Assembly: GCA_023548195.1 (NCBI GenBank)
Contig: JAJHZJ010000577.1
Location: 1-64,000 of the forward strand
Length of the DNA stretch: 64,000 nt
Reading direction: 5' to 3'
DNA from: Bettongia penicillata ogilbyi
Taxonomy: Eukaryota > Chordata > Mammalia > Diprotodontia > Potoroidae
The notes beneath the pieces were generated by a model. The model did no database searches and was not told the origin of the DNA. It was given only the letters and a program-made list of their open reading frames with translations. Below are positions 11,503-22,655 of the stretch, piece after piece. Positions within the stretch are counted from its first letter, which is position 1; the number at the start of each line of letters is the position of its first letter. Made by a program: the position numbers and the translations under genes.

Positions 11503-12265
11503 GTTTTGAAGTTAGATGGATCAGTGGATGGAATGCTGTTCCTGGAGTTGGGAAGACTTGAATTTAAATTTGGTTTCCAACTTACTTGTTGTGACTCCCA
11601 GCAAATCTTTTTTTTTTTTTTAATAAAAATTTATTTATTTAAATTTTTACATTCATTTTCACAAAATTTTGGGTTCCAAATTTTCTCCCCTTTTATCTCC
11701 TCCCCCCACCCCAATACACCGAGCAATCTAATTTTCCCTATCACCAATCTGCCCTCTCTTCTATCATCCCTCCCTTCTCTTGTCCCCATCTCCTCTTTTG
11801 TCTGTAGGGCCAGATAACTTTCTATTCCCCATTGACTGTATTTCTTATTTCCTAGTAGCAAGAACAATACTAAACAGTAGTTCCTAAAACTTGGAGTTCC
11901 AAATTCCCCCCATCCCTCCCTCCCCACCCATTCCCTTTGGGAAGGCAGGCAATTCAATATAGGCCCTATCTGTGTAGTTTTGCAAATAACTTCGATAATA
12001 GTCGTGTTGTATAACTAACTGTATTTCCCTCCATCCTATCCTGCCCCACATTGTTTCTATTCTGCCATCTTGGCTCCACCCCTCCCAGCAAATCTTTTAA
12101 TTTGTCTACCTCAGTTTCCTCATCTGTAAAATGGAAATAATTACAGTGGCTACCTTTTAGGGTTGTGGTGAGTATCAAATGAAATCGTATTTATAAAGCT
12201 CTTAGCATAATGCCTAGTAACATAAGTAGGAGCTATATAAATGCTAGTTATTGTACATATAGATG
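11503..12265 (+). mobile_element. CORE-SINE split by a small L1 insertion
   Basis: The SINE head is at 11503-11611 ('agatggatcagtggatggaa' ... 'gtgactcccagcaaatc'). The body resumes at 12082 ('ctcccagcaaatcttttaat', 'ctcagtttcctcatctgtaa') and ends near 12265 with 'atataaatgctagttattg'. Joining the two halves gives a normal CORE-SINE, with only the 17-bp target duplication repeated. Confidence 0.75.
11612..12081 (-). mobile_element. Internally deleted mini-L1/HAL1
   Basis: On the minus strand this starts with the L1 5' tip ('gagccaagatggcagaatag', complement at about 12056-12076). It jumps straight into L1/HAL1 3'-UTR sequence collinear with 19190-19530, and ends in a poly-A tail (poly-T at 11612-11620). 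All of the rest of the 5' region and both ORFs are gone. It is flanked by the exact 17-bp duplication CTCCCAGCAAATCTTTT (11595-11611 and 12082-12098), so it was inserted in this deleted form by target-primed reverse transcription. Confidence 0.75.
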
Positions 12266-12565
12266 TGAAAAATACATGTATATCTGTTAGCTATTAAATA
12301 CAATTTTTAGGAATCCCTAGACTAAATAATCACTAAATATCACTAATCACTAAATCACTAAATAATCACGTCTGTTTTAGCTCTAAACTTATGATCCTAA
12401 GTAGAACTCTCTGAAAATAGATTGGTCTGCCTCAGGGAGAAGGGAGTTTTGTTACTGGAGGTCTCTAGTCAAAAAAGTAGAGAGGCAAGGATGTTCACTC
12501 ACATGCTCAAAGAGGACCACAATGATATCTCTGTGTCGGGGTCAATATAGCTTCAGTAATGGCCC

Positions 12566-13010
12566 TGAGCTCCTTTCTGCTCCTGGAGCCCCAAGCTGCT
12601 GCTGCCTCTGCTGTTGCCTCTGCCACTGCCTCCCGAGGGGGGCCTGAGTCACAGAGCCACCCTGCTCCCCTCTTGGCCAGCCCAGAAGTCTCTCTCACTG
12701 ACCTGTAGTGCCTGTGGGTGGAGGGACCCTTGCGGCTGCAGGAGATTCCGTCCCTGAAGCCTTCTCGGATCTGCTCCTCGGGGGCAGCACGGGCAGGGTT
12801 GGGCTGGGTTCTGCAGTCCAGTGCGTGATGGACCTTTGGGGTTGGTTTTTCAGGGTTGTCTGGAACAGAAATCTCCTCCACTGCATTGCTGTGTGGCTTG
12901 CATTGCTCCAGAATTTGTGGGGAGTTCTTTTTTACAGGAAATTTATGGGCTGTGGGTTCAGAGCTAGCATACGTGAGTCTTTCTACTCTGCCATCTTGGC
13001 TCCCCCCTCC
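12566..13010 (-). mobile_element. L1/HAL1 5'-UTR fragment
   Basis: This aligns in order with 21380-21800 of the HAL1-like element: 'gtgcctgtgggtggagggac', 'cagaaatctcctccactgca' and, at the right end, the complement of the L1 start ('tctgccatcttggctccc'). The left side joins about 70 bases resembling a SINE tail ('caaagaggaccacaatgata', 12495-12560). Long open frames here on both strands come from the GC-rich 5' UTR and are not genes. Confidence 0.6.
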
Positions 13011-13496
13011 CCCCATAGAAATATTTGGGAGGGAGATGTCTCTAATTTTGCATATCTCACATTTCTTTTGCGCTACTACAATTCTACTTCACTCATAAAG
13101 CACAGCATCTTCTTCCATGTGACCATGCCATGCTGAGTAGTCCTGTGCCAGAGTCTTCTATGTGTTACAATCAATTCCAAAGTTCTTCAAAGAGACCTTG
13201 AGACTAAACTGTTTCCTGTTTAGTTCACTTATTACAGATGTCATGAAAGACATCCATATTTCACTATAGCTTTGAGACTCTTTCCAACATTTCAATGAAC
13301 AGCTTAGAAAAGTGAAAAGCTAATATCTCAGAGGCTGTGCCACTGACTCAAAACTCTGGGCTTCCCAGATTATAATGCATTTGATAGCTAGTTGCCTAGT
13401 AAAGGAATGAGGTAGGAATGAAGGCAGGAAATGATATCCTCACCACCACTCTCACTTCCTCAATGTCATCCCTCCCCCACTAACCTCCTAAGAAGA

Positions 13497-13543
13497 AACA
13501 CACACACACACACACTCACACTCACAAACGCACATACACACAT
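13497..13543 (+). repeat. Degenerate (CA)n repeat
   Basis: CA units interrupted by CT and AAACG variants. Confidence 0.8.
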
Positions 13544-15020
13544 TTAGTTGGGAAATTTGGACTTATGTAAAGTTGTGTCATGTGATTAAAATAGGATAAT
13601 GATACTGTAAAGGTTGAAACTAATTAAAATGCAAACAAGTGCCAATTTTAGTAGTTTATACTGATGTTTAATAAAACATCAAAAAAAGAAAAGTAGTGTT
13701 ACTAAGATACCTATATCATCCAGCTGCTGGGGAAAAATGACCCAGGAAGGGAATTTGAGAAAGTTTTCCTGTTTAGTTTGCAAAATGTTTCCTAGGAAGA
13801 GAAATACAATTGTATTATCTTGAGAAAAACTGTCAATCTCTGAAAAAGAACCATACTTGGTAAAGTTGAAGATTTTAAAGATAATCAAGTTGAGGATGAT
13901 ACTGATTTCTAAAAGGAGTCAAATCTTAGAGACTTAATTAATTTAGACTAGTAATATGCTTTTCATAGTTTTTATTTTATTTATGTTCCACTTGTATTAA
14001 AGTCCTTTGCTATTATTAATTAAAACTTTTAGCTATTAATCAGTAAATAATCAATTTCACACCTCAATAGATAAGTACCAGAAGTAATGGACAGTTCTTT
14101 TTTAAAAGTATTTCCCATTTTGAACTTAACAAACATCAAATAAAATTATTGTTTTTATATGTAAAAAAACAAAAAGGAAGATTTTATGTGCAATTATGAA
14201 TTTTCCATTATATATAGGCTTCTTTTTTGTTCATAATAACTTTAATGTCATTAAAAAACTGTTTGCACATGCTTCCTTGTGGTCTATTTCAAATAGTTCT
14301 TGGAAGAGGAAATATGAAGTATCAATAATTATACAAAAAGTTGTTCAAATTCTCTGAGAGAAATGTGAACTAAAAGAGCCGTGAGATAGCAACTTCTACT
14401 CAAATTGGCAAAGAGAGTGTATTAAGGAGGAGCTCAAGGAAGGTTTTGTTGTGGGATTGAATATATCTCCCTATAGAATGTATAAACATTCCAATTCATA
14501 CCACTTTTCAGACTTTGTCCTGATAGAGAAAAATGCTTTCTGGTGGGTGGAGAGCAAATAACCTTGCCTAGGTATAATCTTTTCCAGGGAGTTATGTGAC
14601 TTCATAAGAGAAATACACCACATGATGCTCCAATTTTTCACAATATTGCCATTGCTATATTTTTGCCAGAATTTCTATGCAGGTCAGTTAGCCAAGATTG
14701 AACCAGCATTGTATAATGCTGCCCACACTGGCCAGATCCCACGTGGCCCACTTCCATACATTTTCCACGGCAGGGCTCTTGATCTGCTGATGTCCTTAAG
14801 TATAGACAATCCAACAAAAGTAAAAAGGGAAAGATGCAGAAAGTATTACTGAAACTGCAATTGTCACTGACTCTATAATGCAGTCATCACTGCTACTGCT
14901 GCTACTGTTTCTCTACTTTATAATCCAGCTTCCCTTCCAAAGCAGGGCATAAGTGAAGACTTATACAAAAAATTTTCATTCATCAATTTATGTAAGAACA
15001 CAATGGATTGGACACTAGAT
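13544..15020. other. No gene recognised
   Basis: AT-rich sequence without a recognised repeat or exon. Open frames at 13679-13888 (minus) and 14622-14852 (plus) have no recognisable motif. The region may hold very old unmasked repeats. Confidence 0.5.
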
Positions 15021-15560
15021 GAGTCCCATAGCAACATTTTAACAAATAATTATTAAGTAATTAATATTTACAAAGCACTATGCTAGGAGATGGGGATACA
15101 AAGATAAATGAAACCTGGCCCCTGTCCTGAAAGAGCTTGTAATCAGTACACAAGCACATACTCTGTTCCAGGCTTTGCACTAGGGATGCAAGGACCAAAA
15201 CACACCCTTCCCCCACCCACCACCCGAACAGTTCCTGCTCTCAAGGAGCTTACATCCTAGCAGAGGAGAAAATGAGTATACACATAAGGATATAAAAAAT
15301 AAATACAAGATGATTACATGCAAACTATTTAGTGAGAGAGGATAATGCAAGGGAAAACTTTTGCAGAAGATAGTACTTGAGCTAAATCTTGAATGAAGGG
15401 AGGAATTCTATGAGATAGAGATGAGGGTGCATTCCTGGAATGAAGGAAAGCCACCAGGGGTGGAAAATGGCATTACTTATGTGAGACATAAAGACTAGTG
15501 TTGGAAGTATAACAGATATCCAAATACCTATAGCATACATTCTATCCTGTACATCTTGTA
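15020..15560 (+). repeat. Interspersed repeat, two adjoining partial copies
   Basis: The motif 'gcactatgctaggagatggggatacaaag' recurs in variant form at 15165-15195 ('ctttgcactagggatgcaag'). It is followed by 'ctgctctcaaggagcttaca' and a tail with 'gaaggaaagccaccagggg'. The same opening motif occurs at 8450, 16905, 34140, 55840 and 62195. The family is not named with confidence. Confidence 0.4.
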
Positions 15561-16017
15561 AGAAAATCTAAGGTCTGACCAAATTCATGCTGACAGATGA
15601 AGGTAGGAATCAGCATTGGTATAGAAAAGCAACCAGATTTTGTTTAGCTTGACAGTTCTATGGCACTTTGGTAGAGAGTTGGTGTCCAGTTGATCAAGAA
15701 AAATCCTCTCTCCTAAGGACTACTTACACATTCCAAAGTTCTTTTTTCTCTTCTCTCTCCTTCCCTTTTCTTCCTCTTTTCTGCCTGATAATACTTAATG
15801 TATCCTTTATATATTTTTGTCTCCAGAAGAATCACCAGTCTCCTGGACCTTGAATACTGATCCCCAGAACCAACTTGTGCCAGTCAAGTCATTATTTCCT
15901 TGCTAGAGGTCAAACATTAAGTGGTCTGGAGATGGCATCAGTAACATAATAGAATAATAACAGAATAGAGGAAGTCATGCATCATTCTCTACCATGAAGG
16001 TCTAGTTAACTTTTGTT

Positions 16018-16278
16018 ATGGGTGGTGCTCAGTTGTTTTTCAGTCATGCCTGACTCTTCATGACCCATTTAAGATTTTCTTGGCAAAGATACTAACATGG
16101 TTTGCCATTTCTTTCTCCAGTTCGTTTTTACAGATGAGGAAATTGAGGTTAACCATTAAAAGATTTTGCTGAGGGTCACATAGCTAGTAAATGTCTGAGG
16201 CCAGATTTGAAATCAGAAAGATGAATCTACCTGACCCCAGCCCTGGCACTCTATATGCCATGCCATCTAGCTGCCTCT
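16018..16278 (-). mobile_element. MAR1-type SINE
   Basis: Antisense copy: 'cagtcatgcctgactcttca' and 'tggtttgccatttctttctc', then 'acagatgaggaaattgaggt' and the complement of the tRNA-like head ('atgccatctagctgcc'). Confidence 0.85.
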
Positions 16279-16344
16279 CCTAGTTAACTTTAGATATCCA
16301 ATTAATAGAACAAGATGAATAGCATCACTTGAAATACTAGAAGC

Positions 16345-16520
16345 GAAGTGAAGAGAGCTGTGGATTTGGACTTTGAGAACTTGGATTCAAATATTGCTTC
16401 TGCTAGTTGCTACCAGTGTTACCTTGGATACATGATTTAATTCCTTTGAGTTTCATTTTACTCTCCTTGGAAATGAGAGGATTGGAGGAGATAACCTTAA
16501 AGATTCGTTCTAGCCCTAAA
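16345..16520 (+). repeat. MIR-type SINE
   Basis: 'gagaacttggattcaaatat', 'taccttggatacatgattta' and 'aaatgagaggattggaggag' are in MIR order. Confidence 0.6.
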
Positions 16521-16523
16521 TTG

Positions 16524-16766
16524 GGGTAGCTAGGTTGCACGGTGGATAGAGCACTGGGCTTGGCATCAGGAAGACTCCTCTTCATGAATTCAAATATAGA
16601 CTTAGACACTTACTTAGCTGCATGACCCTGAGCAAGTCACTTAACCTTGTTTGCCTCAGTTTCCTCATCTGTAAAAAGAGCTGGAGAAGGACATGGAAAA
16701 CCACTCCAGTATCTTTGCCAAGAACCAAATGGGGTCATGAAGAGTTAGACACAACTGAATTGGACC
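16524..16766 (+). mobile_element. MAR1-type SINE
   Basis: It runs from 'gtagctaggttgcacggtgg' through 'ctcagtttcctcatctgtaa' to 'gagttagacacaactgaa'. It is complete and directly follows the MIR at 16345-16520, in sense orientation. Confidence 0.85.
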
Positions 16767-16987
16767 CTCTTGGGTCATATGCAGAATCTATGAGCCACAG
16801 CAATAGGCTAATAAAATTTTAGCCCTTATGCAGCAAATGCTCCTTTACTGAAAAGACCTCTACCTCTTGAAATGAAATGAACTAATGTATGAAAAAGCAT
16901 CTCTATGTAAAGAGCTATGCTCAGCACTGATGATTCAAATAGAAAAAGCTAGATAGTTCCTGCTCTCAAGGCACTTGCTCTAATGAA

Positions 16988-17260
16988 TGAGGCAGCTAGG
17001 TAGAAAAGTGTATACAGTTCAGGACCAGGAGTCAGGAAGAGCTAAGCTCAAATTCAGTCTCAGATACTTACTAGCTATGTGACCTTGGGCAAATAACTTA
17101 ATCTCTGTTTGCCACAATTTCCTCAATTGTAAAATGGAAATAACAGTATCTCCCAGGGTTGTTGTGAGTATAAAATGAGATAATATTTGTAAAGTACTTA
17201 GCACAGTGCCTGGCATACACTGAGGGTTATACACATGTCAGTTATCATGGCTATTACCTT
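16988..17260 (+). mobile_element. CORE-SINE
   Basis: 'gaggcagctaggtagaaaag', 'ctatgtgaccttgggcaaat', 'aattgtaaaatggaaataac' and the tail 'agggttgttgtgagtataaa' are present in the family order. Confidence 0.75.
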
Positions 17261-17589
17261 GTTATTATTATTATTGTTGGAAGCAATGGATAAAGAAAGC
17301 ACAGCTAGAGGAGAAAGGGAAAAGTGTGCAAGTCATACGGGTGCCAGTGGTAAGCCCCAGAAGTCTTTCTAACCCAAGACAGTTGTAAATGATTGTAGGG
17401 TATAGAGATAAAGCACATTATAAGGTTGAGAATCCTTTAGCCAGTGTTAGGGCAGAAGATAAGGCATAGTAGTCCTTCATATCAACAAATCATGTCATTG
17501 ACTTTCATCTTATTCAGACCCTGTAAGTAGTCAAAGGGAAAACCAAGGAGTAAGACACTCTAGGTGGTGTCTCCTCCCATCACCTAACT

Positions 17590-17660
17590 AGGAACCCTAG
17601 ATTCACTTGAAGACTCAGCTCACGTGACATTTTCTGATTTCCTTAGTGCCGCATTCACAA
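17590..17660 (-). repeat. L2 3'-end fragment
   Basis: 'ttgaagactcagctcacgtgacatt' resembles the complement of the L2 3' region seen more fully at 41395-41640. It is short and weak. Confidence 0.35.
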
Positions 17661-17689
17661 TGATTGTATATCTAATCATATCTTCCTAT

Positions 17690-17777
17690 CTCTATAATTT
17701 CTATCATCTATCTGTCTATTTACCCATCTATCTTTCTCTCTGTCTATCTGTCTGTCTACCTATCTACCTATCTGTAA
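17690..17777 (+). repeat. Degenerate (TCTA/TCTG)n tract
   Basis: Interrupted tetranucleotide repeats of TCTA, TCTG and CTAC type. Confidence 0.8.
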
Positions 17778-17779
17778 TT

Positions 17780-18140
17780 TTGAGTAGAGAGGACCAGATT
17801 TAGAGTCAGAAAATTTGAAATTCAATTCTAGCTCTAAAGTCAAGGTATCTGGGTTTCAATCTGAGTGTTATTATTTGATCTCAAACATATGATACACTGA
17901 AAAGAGCTCTGGATTTAGAGTCATAGAACCTGTGAATACCAGAACCCCTGACAGTGTAACATTCACTGGGTTCTATTTTCTTATCTATAAATAAACATGT
18001 TGGACTAGGTAACTTTTAAGGTCCCTCTAAAAATTAAATTATATGATCTTAAGATTCTTTAACTTCATTGGCTCTCAGTTTAATCTCATATAAAATAAAG
18101 GAATTGGGCTCTAAGGTCCTAAAAAGATCTAAAACTTACA
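17780..18140 (+). repeat. Two or three overlapping MIR fragments
   Basis: 'agatttagagtcagaaaatt' and 'ggatttagagtcatagaacc' are successive MIR heads. 'ttggactaggtaacttttaa' and 'ggctctaaggtcct' are two MIR tails. No coding sequence is seen. Confidence 0.55.
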
Positions 18141-19183
18141 ATCCTATGCTTGGTTTTTGCATCTCACCAATTCATTCTAAACATTTGTATTTTAAAAATA
18201 ATCTCTAGGCAAAAGGAAATATTTAACATTTTTAAATTATTTTTTATTTTATTTTTCATTTTTAACATACTTTGTAACAGATAAAACAATTCAAAGTTTT
18301 GGTCAGGTGATACTTCTTTTTAAAATATTTACAATATAGACCACAAAAGAATTTTTTTTTAAACATTAACCAGTTGAGACACAAATAGTATTTATGTTGC
18401 TAACTTCACAAGCCCTTGACGTAATTGTCTCCATAGTATTACTGAGAATTAAAGGATCCTAACTTATTGTTGTTGGTCTAATGTCCTATGCCTAACCTCA
18501 GATGTTCCCCTACCAATAATCTATAATTTAATAGATCCGGTATTAAGCTTACAAACCTTTTGACTATAGGAAATTTGCCACCAAGAGTGGGGATGTTGCA
18601 GGGATACAATATCTCCCCAACTTCATGTCAATTCCAGGCAGGATTAGATTGTCCACTTGCATTCAGTCAGGTTTAAAGTCTGCCAGGTGTCAATGGGGAA
18701 ACTGAGTCAGGAGACTCCTACCTCAGCCCAGGCTGAACAGCCTCTCTCCCACCATTCCCATGAGATCACTTTTTGCAGTTCATACCAGCATCTCACAGGC
18801 TTACTGGCATCATGAATTGGAGACTCAGACCACCTTTCTTGCTATCCATACCTGGAGTTAGACTCAGAAAAACAGTAGCTTTATCTAAAAATGGCAAGTT
18901 CCAATAACCAGGTTTCAAATATGACCATAATTTCACTTTGGCTAAGGAACATCTTTTGAGGCAAGTCTTAAGTGGCTTACATGCCTTTCTATACATGTTC
19001 TAGTTCCTGATTAAATAGCAATCATAAAATCGAATTTACCAATAAAACCTTAACTTTCCATCAATGCCAAATTTTACCCGAGGTTACCTTCCTCTAGGAA
19101 ATTTAGACTAAATTCTTTTCCCCAAACTAAAGATGTCATTGATTTGTTCTCAGTAATTAATTCAGTCAATTGTTTTAATACCT
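18141..19183. other. No gene recognised
   Basis: The left part (18210-18370) is T-rich. 18480-19010 could be an unnamed LTR or old repeat. A 67-codon minus-strand frame (18793-18996) lacks motifs. Confidence 0.45.
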
Positions 19184-21806
19184 TGCATTCTGATTACTCC
19201 TTCCCTCAACGTACCCTCCCTCCTGTCAGAACCCATTCTTTCCTTATCCTCGTCTTCTCTCTTTGCTTGTAGGGCAAGATGATTTTTTCTATACCGTATT
19301 CCCTGTATTTATTATTTCCCTATTATATGCAATAAAAATTCTCAACATTTGTTGCTAATACTTTGAATTCCAACTTTTCTCTCTCCGCACCTCCCTCCCC
19401 AGCCCCACTGAGAAGGCAAGCAATTCAATACAGACTAAATATGTATTGTTTTGCAAAGACTTCCATAATAATCATGTTGTATAATATTAATTATATTGCC
19501 CTCTGTCCTACTCTATCCTCGCTTACTTTTTCTCCCACAATTGAACTTGTCCCTTCTTGAAAGTGTTTATTTCCAGTGACTCCCTTCTCCCATTTTCCCT
19601 CCCTTCTAACATTCCCCTTACCCCACTTGTTGCCTCCTCTCCTACTTTCCTGTGGTGTGATATAAATTTTTGTATCAAATTTAGTGAGCATATTATTCTC
19701 TCCTTGTGCCACATATGGAGAGAGTAGTTTCATTTTTTCCCCTCTCCCCCTCTCCCTTTTCTCCTCCTTTGAACAAGATTTTTCTTATCTCTTTTATGAG
19801 TTATAGCCTGCCCCGTACCATTTCTCCCTTTCTCTTCCTGATATTTTCCTCCTTCACCCCTTAATTTTTATTTTGTGTGTGTGTGTGTGTGTGGATATCA
19901 TCTCTTCTGATTCAACACACCCTGTACTCTATATCTATATATGTGTATGTGTGTGTGTGTGTACATACAATCTCTCCATCTACCCAAATACTGAGAAAAG
20001 ATTCCAGAGTTATAAATAGTTTCTTTCCATGTAGTAATGTAAACAGTTCAGCTTTAGAGAGTCTTTTATGATTTTTTTTCCTGTTTAACTTTTCATGCTT
20101 CTCTTGATTCTTGTCTTTGGAAGTCAAATTTTCTATAAAGATCTGGTCTTTTCCTCAATATGAATGATTGAAAGTCCTCTATATCATTGAATGACCATTT
20201 ATTCCCTTGAAGTTTTATACTCAGATTTGCTGGTAGGTGATTCTTGGTTTCAATCTTAGTTCCTTTGACCTCTGAAATATCCCATTCCAAGTCTTCGATC
20301 CCTTAATGTTGAAGCTGCCAGATCTTGTGTTATCCTGATTGTATTTCCACAATACTCAAATTGTTTCTTTCTAGCTGCTTACAGTATTTTCTCCTTGATC
20401 TGGGAACTCTGAAATTTGGCCACAATATTCCTAGGAGTTTCTCTGGTCAGGTTTCTTTCAGGAGGTGATAGGTTGATTCTTTTAATATTTATTTTGACCT
20501 CTGATTCTAGAACATCAGGGCAGTTTTCCTTGATAATTTCATGGAAGATAATATCTAACCTCTTTTTTTGATCATGGCTTTCAGGTAGTCCCACAATTTT
20601 TAAATTGTCTCTCCTGGATCTATTTTCCAGGTCAGTTGTTTTTCCAATGAGATGTTTCACATTATCTTCTATTTTTTTTTCAAATTTTTGGTTTTGTTTA
20701 CTATCTGCTTGGTTTATGTCATAGTCATTAATTTCGCTGAACTTAATTCTCTCTTTCAACAAATTATTTTGTTCAGTGAGCTTTTGAACTTTCTCCTCCA
20801 TTTGGCTAATTCTGCTTTTTAAAACCTTCTTCTCCTCATTGGCTTTTTGGACCTCTTTTTCCAACTGAGTTAGCCTCTTTAAGCTGTTATTTCCCTCAGC
20901 ATTTTTTTGGTTCTCCTTTAGTAAGCTGCTAACTTGTTTTTTAAGGTCTTCTATTTCCTGAGCCCAATTTAAGTTCCCTTTGGAGGCCCTGGAAGAAGAG
21001 GCCTTGACTTCCTGTGACAGTATGCCTTGTTCTTCCTCATCTGAAAGGATGGGGGAGACACCTGTACCCTAAGAAAGTAATCTTCTATGGTCTTATTTTT
21101 TTTCTCTTTTTGGGCATTTTCTCAGCCAATTACTTGAGTTTCCTCTCCACAACCACCTTGCCTCCAGTTCTGGCAAGCTAGAACTGGGGACTGAGATTCA
21201 GATGAACTTCTCTAAAGCTTCAGGGGCTTTAGGTGGGGGCAGGGCTGCTATTCAGTGTGAGATTAAGATCAGCTGCTCAGGAGGGGGCAGAGCTGCCACA
21301 CAGGGCTCAGTTCCCTCAGAGGGGGGGTGGTTTATGATGAGATCTTCAACAATGGATGTGGGCTACTGTCTGCTTTGGGAGTCCCTGTCCACTGCTGCCT
21401 CTCTTGCTGCCACCTGAGGAGACCCGAGTTATGGGGACACCCTGCTCCCTTCTCGGCCAGCCGAAAAGACCCTGTCATTGACCTTTAGTACCTGTGAGTT
21501 GAGGGATCTGCGCTGCCACTGGAGATTCTGTCTATGAAGCCTGCTCGGATCTGTCCCTTCTGGTGCCAGGTGGCCAAGGCAGGGCTAGGCTCTTTTCTGA
21601 GTCCAATGCATGACAGACCTTTCCTGTAGGTCTTTCAGGTCACTCTGGGATAGAAATCTCCTCCACTCTGTTGTTCTTCTGTGGCTTCTGCTGCTCTAGA
21701 ATTTGTTGAGAGTTCTTCTTTACAGGTATTTTATGGGCTGTGAGGTAAAAACTAGTATATGTTCTTCTTTCTACTCCACCATCTTGGCTCCATCCCCCAG
21801 AAATAT
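19184..21806 (-). mobile_element. HAL1-like L1 element (ORF1 only)
   Basis: On the minus strand this starts at about 21806 with the L1 tip 'ccaagatggtggagtaga'. A 5' UTR of about 700 bases follows, then an ORF1 with coiled coil and RNA-binding core (21066-20093). It then passes directly into a purine-rich 3' region with short (TG)n tracts (19945-19961, 19875-19891), ending near 19184. No reverse transcriptase or endonuclease sequence lies in it. This is the layout of HAL1 ('half-L1') elements, which depend on L1 for movement. A poly-A tail is not visible, so the 3' end is probably truncated. Confidence 0.7.
20093..21066 (-). pseudogene. L1/HAL1 ORF1 remnant
   Basis: ORF1p of L1-type elements is a trimeric RNA-binding chaperone. 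Here an uninterrupted frame runs leftwards from a stop near 21066 without an obvious ATG. It holds a long heptad-rich, Lys/Glu-rich coiled coil (about 20700-20960), then the RRM-like core containing 'RRDNLKIVGLPE' (about 20600) and 'INIKRINLSPPERN'. The open frame ends at 20379. The C-terminal domain continues in another frame to 20093 ('LRKRPDLYRKFDFQ' near 20130), so at least one frameshift is present. It is broken, and its function as a protein is unlikely. Confidence 0.65.
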
Positions 21807-22655
21807 TTAACATAAAGGAATGTATCTTTACTACTGAGATTACAGAGACCACAGTGCCTGACTAGACAAGTGCCTGGCTATTTTTGAGATTGGGGATAGA
21901 GCAGAGAAAGGGACTTAGAGAGGCTCTGCACATCATAATATATCCTACTTTGCATATATTGTCTACTCATAAATCTCTCCCATTCCTTTTTTCTTTACCC
22001 ATCCTTCTCTGAGATATGATCTAAATGTTTTTTACAGGGAAGACTGTCTAAGAGACACAGTTTAAGGATCTCTTCTTGATACTTCAACTCAGCTCTCACC
22101 TTTCCCTTTTCTTAGCTCAATCTGCCTGATTTTTGAAAGGATTTCATCATCTTTTGTCTGCAGAAAACTAGCCAAATGTTTGCTGAAAAAGCCATTTGGG
22201 CAATGTTAACAGCTGATACTTCAGTTCCTATTATTCTATGTGGAGCTAAAAAAATAATGTAAATGATTACCTTTTGTTAATTGAAGTGTGAGGGAGGGAA
22301 AAATCCCAGCCCCTTGGAGGCAATGAACTAGTATTGCTATGCAAATATTGAGCCAAAATATTTTTTTTACTTTTTCACTTGAAGGTGAGTAAGCATCATT
22401 CCACTATTGATGAAACTTTCATACCATAAAATTATTTGGTTAATGTCATACTTACATAGAGAGAAGGATGAACATGAGTACTATGAATTTTGGGGAAGCA
22501 TCCTCTCAGATAAAGAAACCTCAGAGCCCCCCCATCAAATAAAGCTATGGGCTTCTATCAGTAGAAATCCTTAGATTGCACTTTATTCTCTTCTTCCTGA
22601 CAACAACAGAATAAACAAGACTGATTTTATTTTTAAGAGGAGCTACATTGAGGTA
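21807..22655. other. No gene recognised
   Basis: The target sequence between the HAL1-like element and the split SINE shows no long frame and no named repeat that I can support. Confidence 0.5.

Noticed and set aside
12507..13136. 169- and 142-codon frames
   Set aside because: They lie over an L1 5' UTR that ends in the L1 start motif.
14622..14852. 76-codon plus-strand frame as a processed pseudogene
   Set aside because: I could not match it to any protein family, and no poly-A tail or target duplication was seen.
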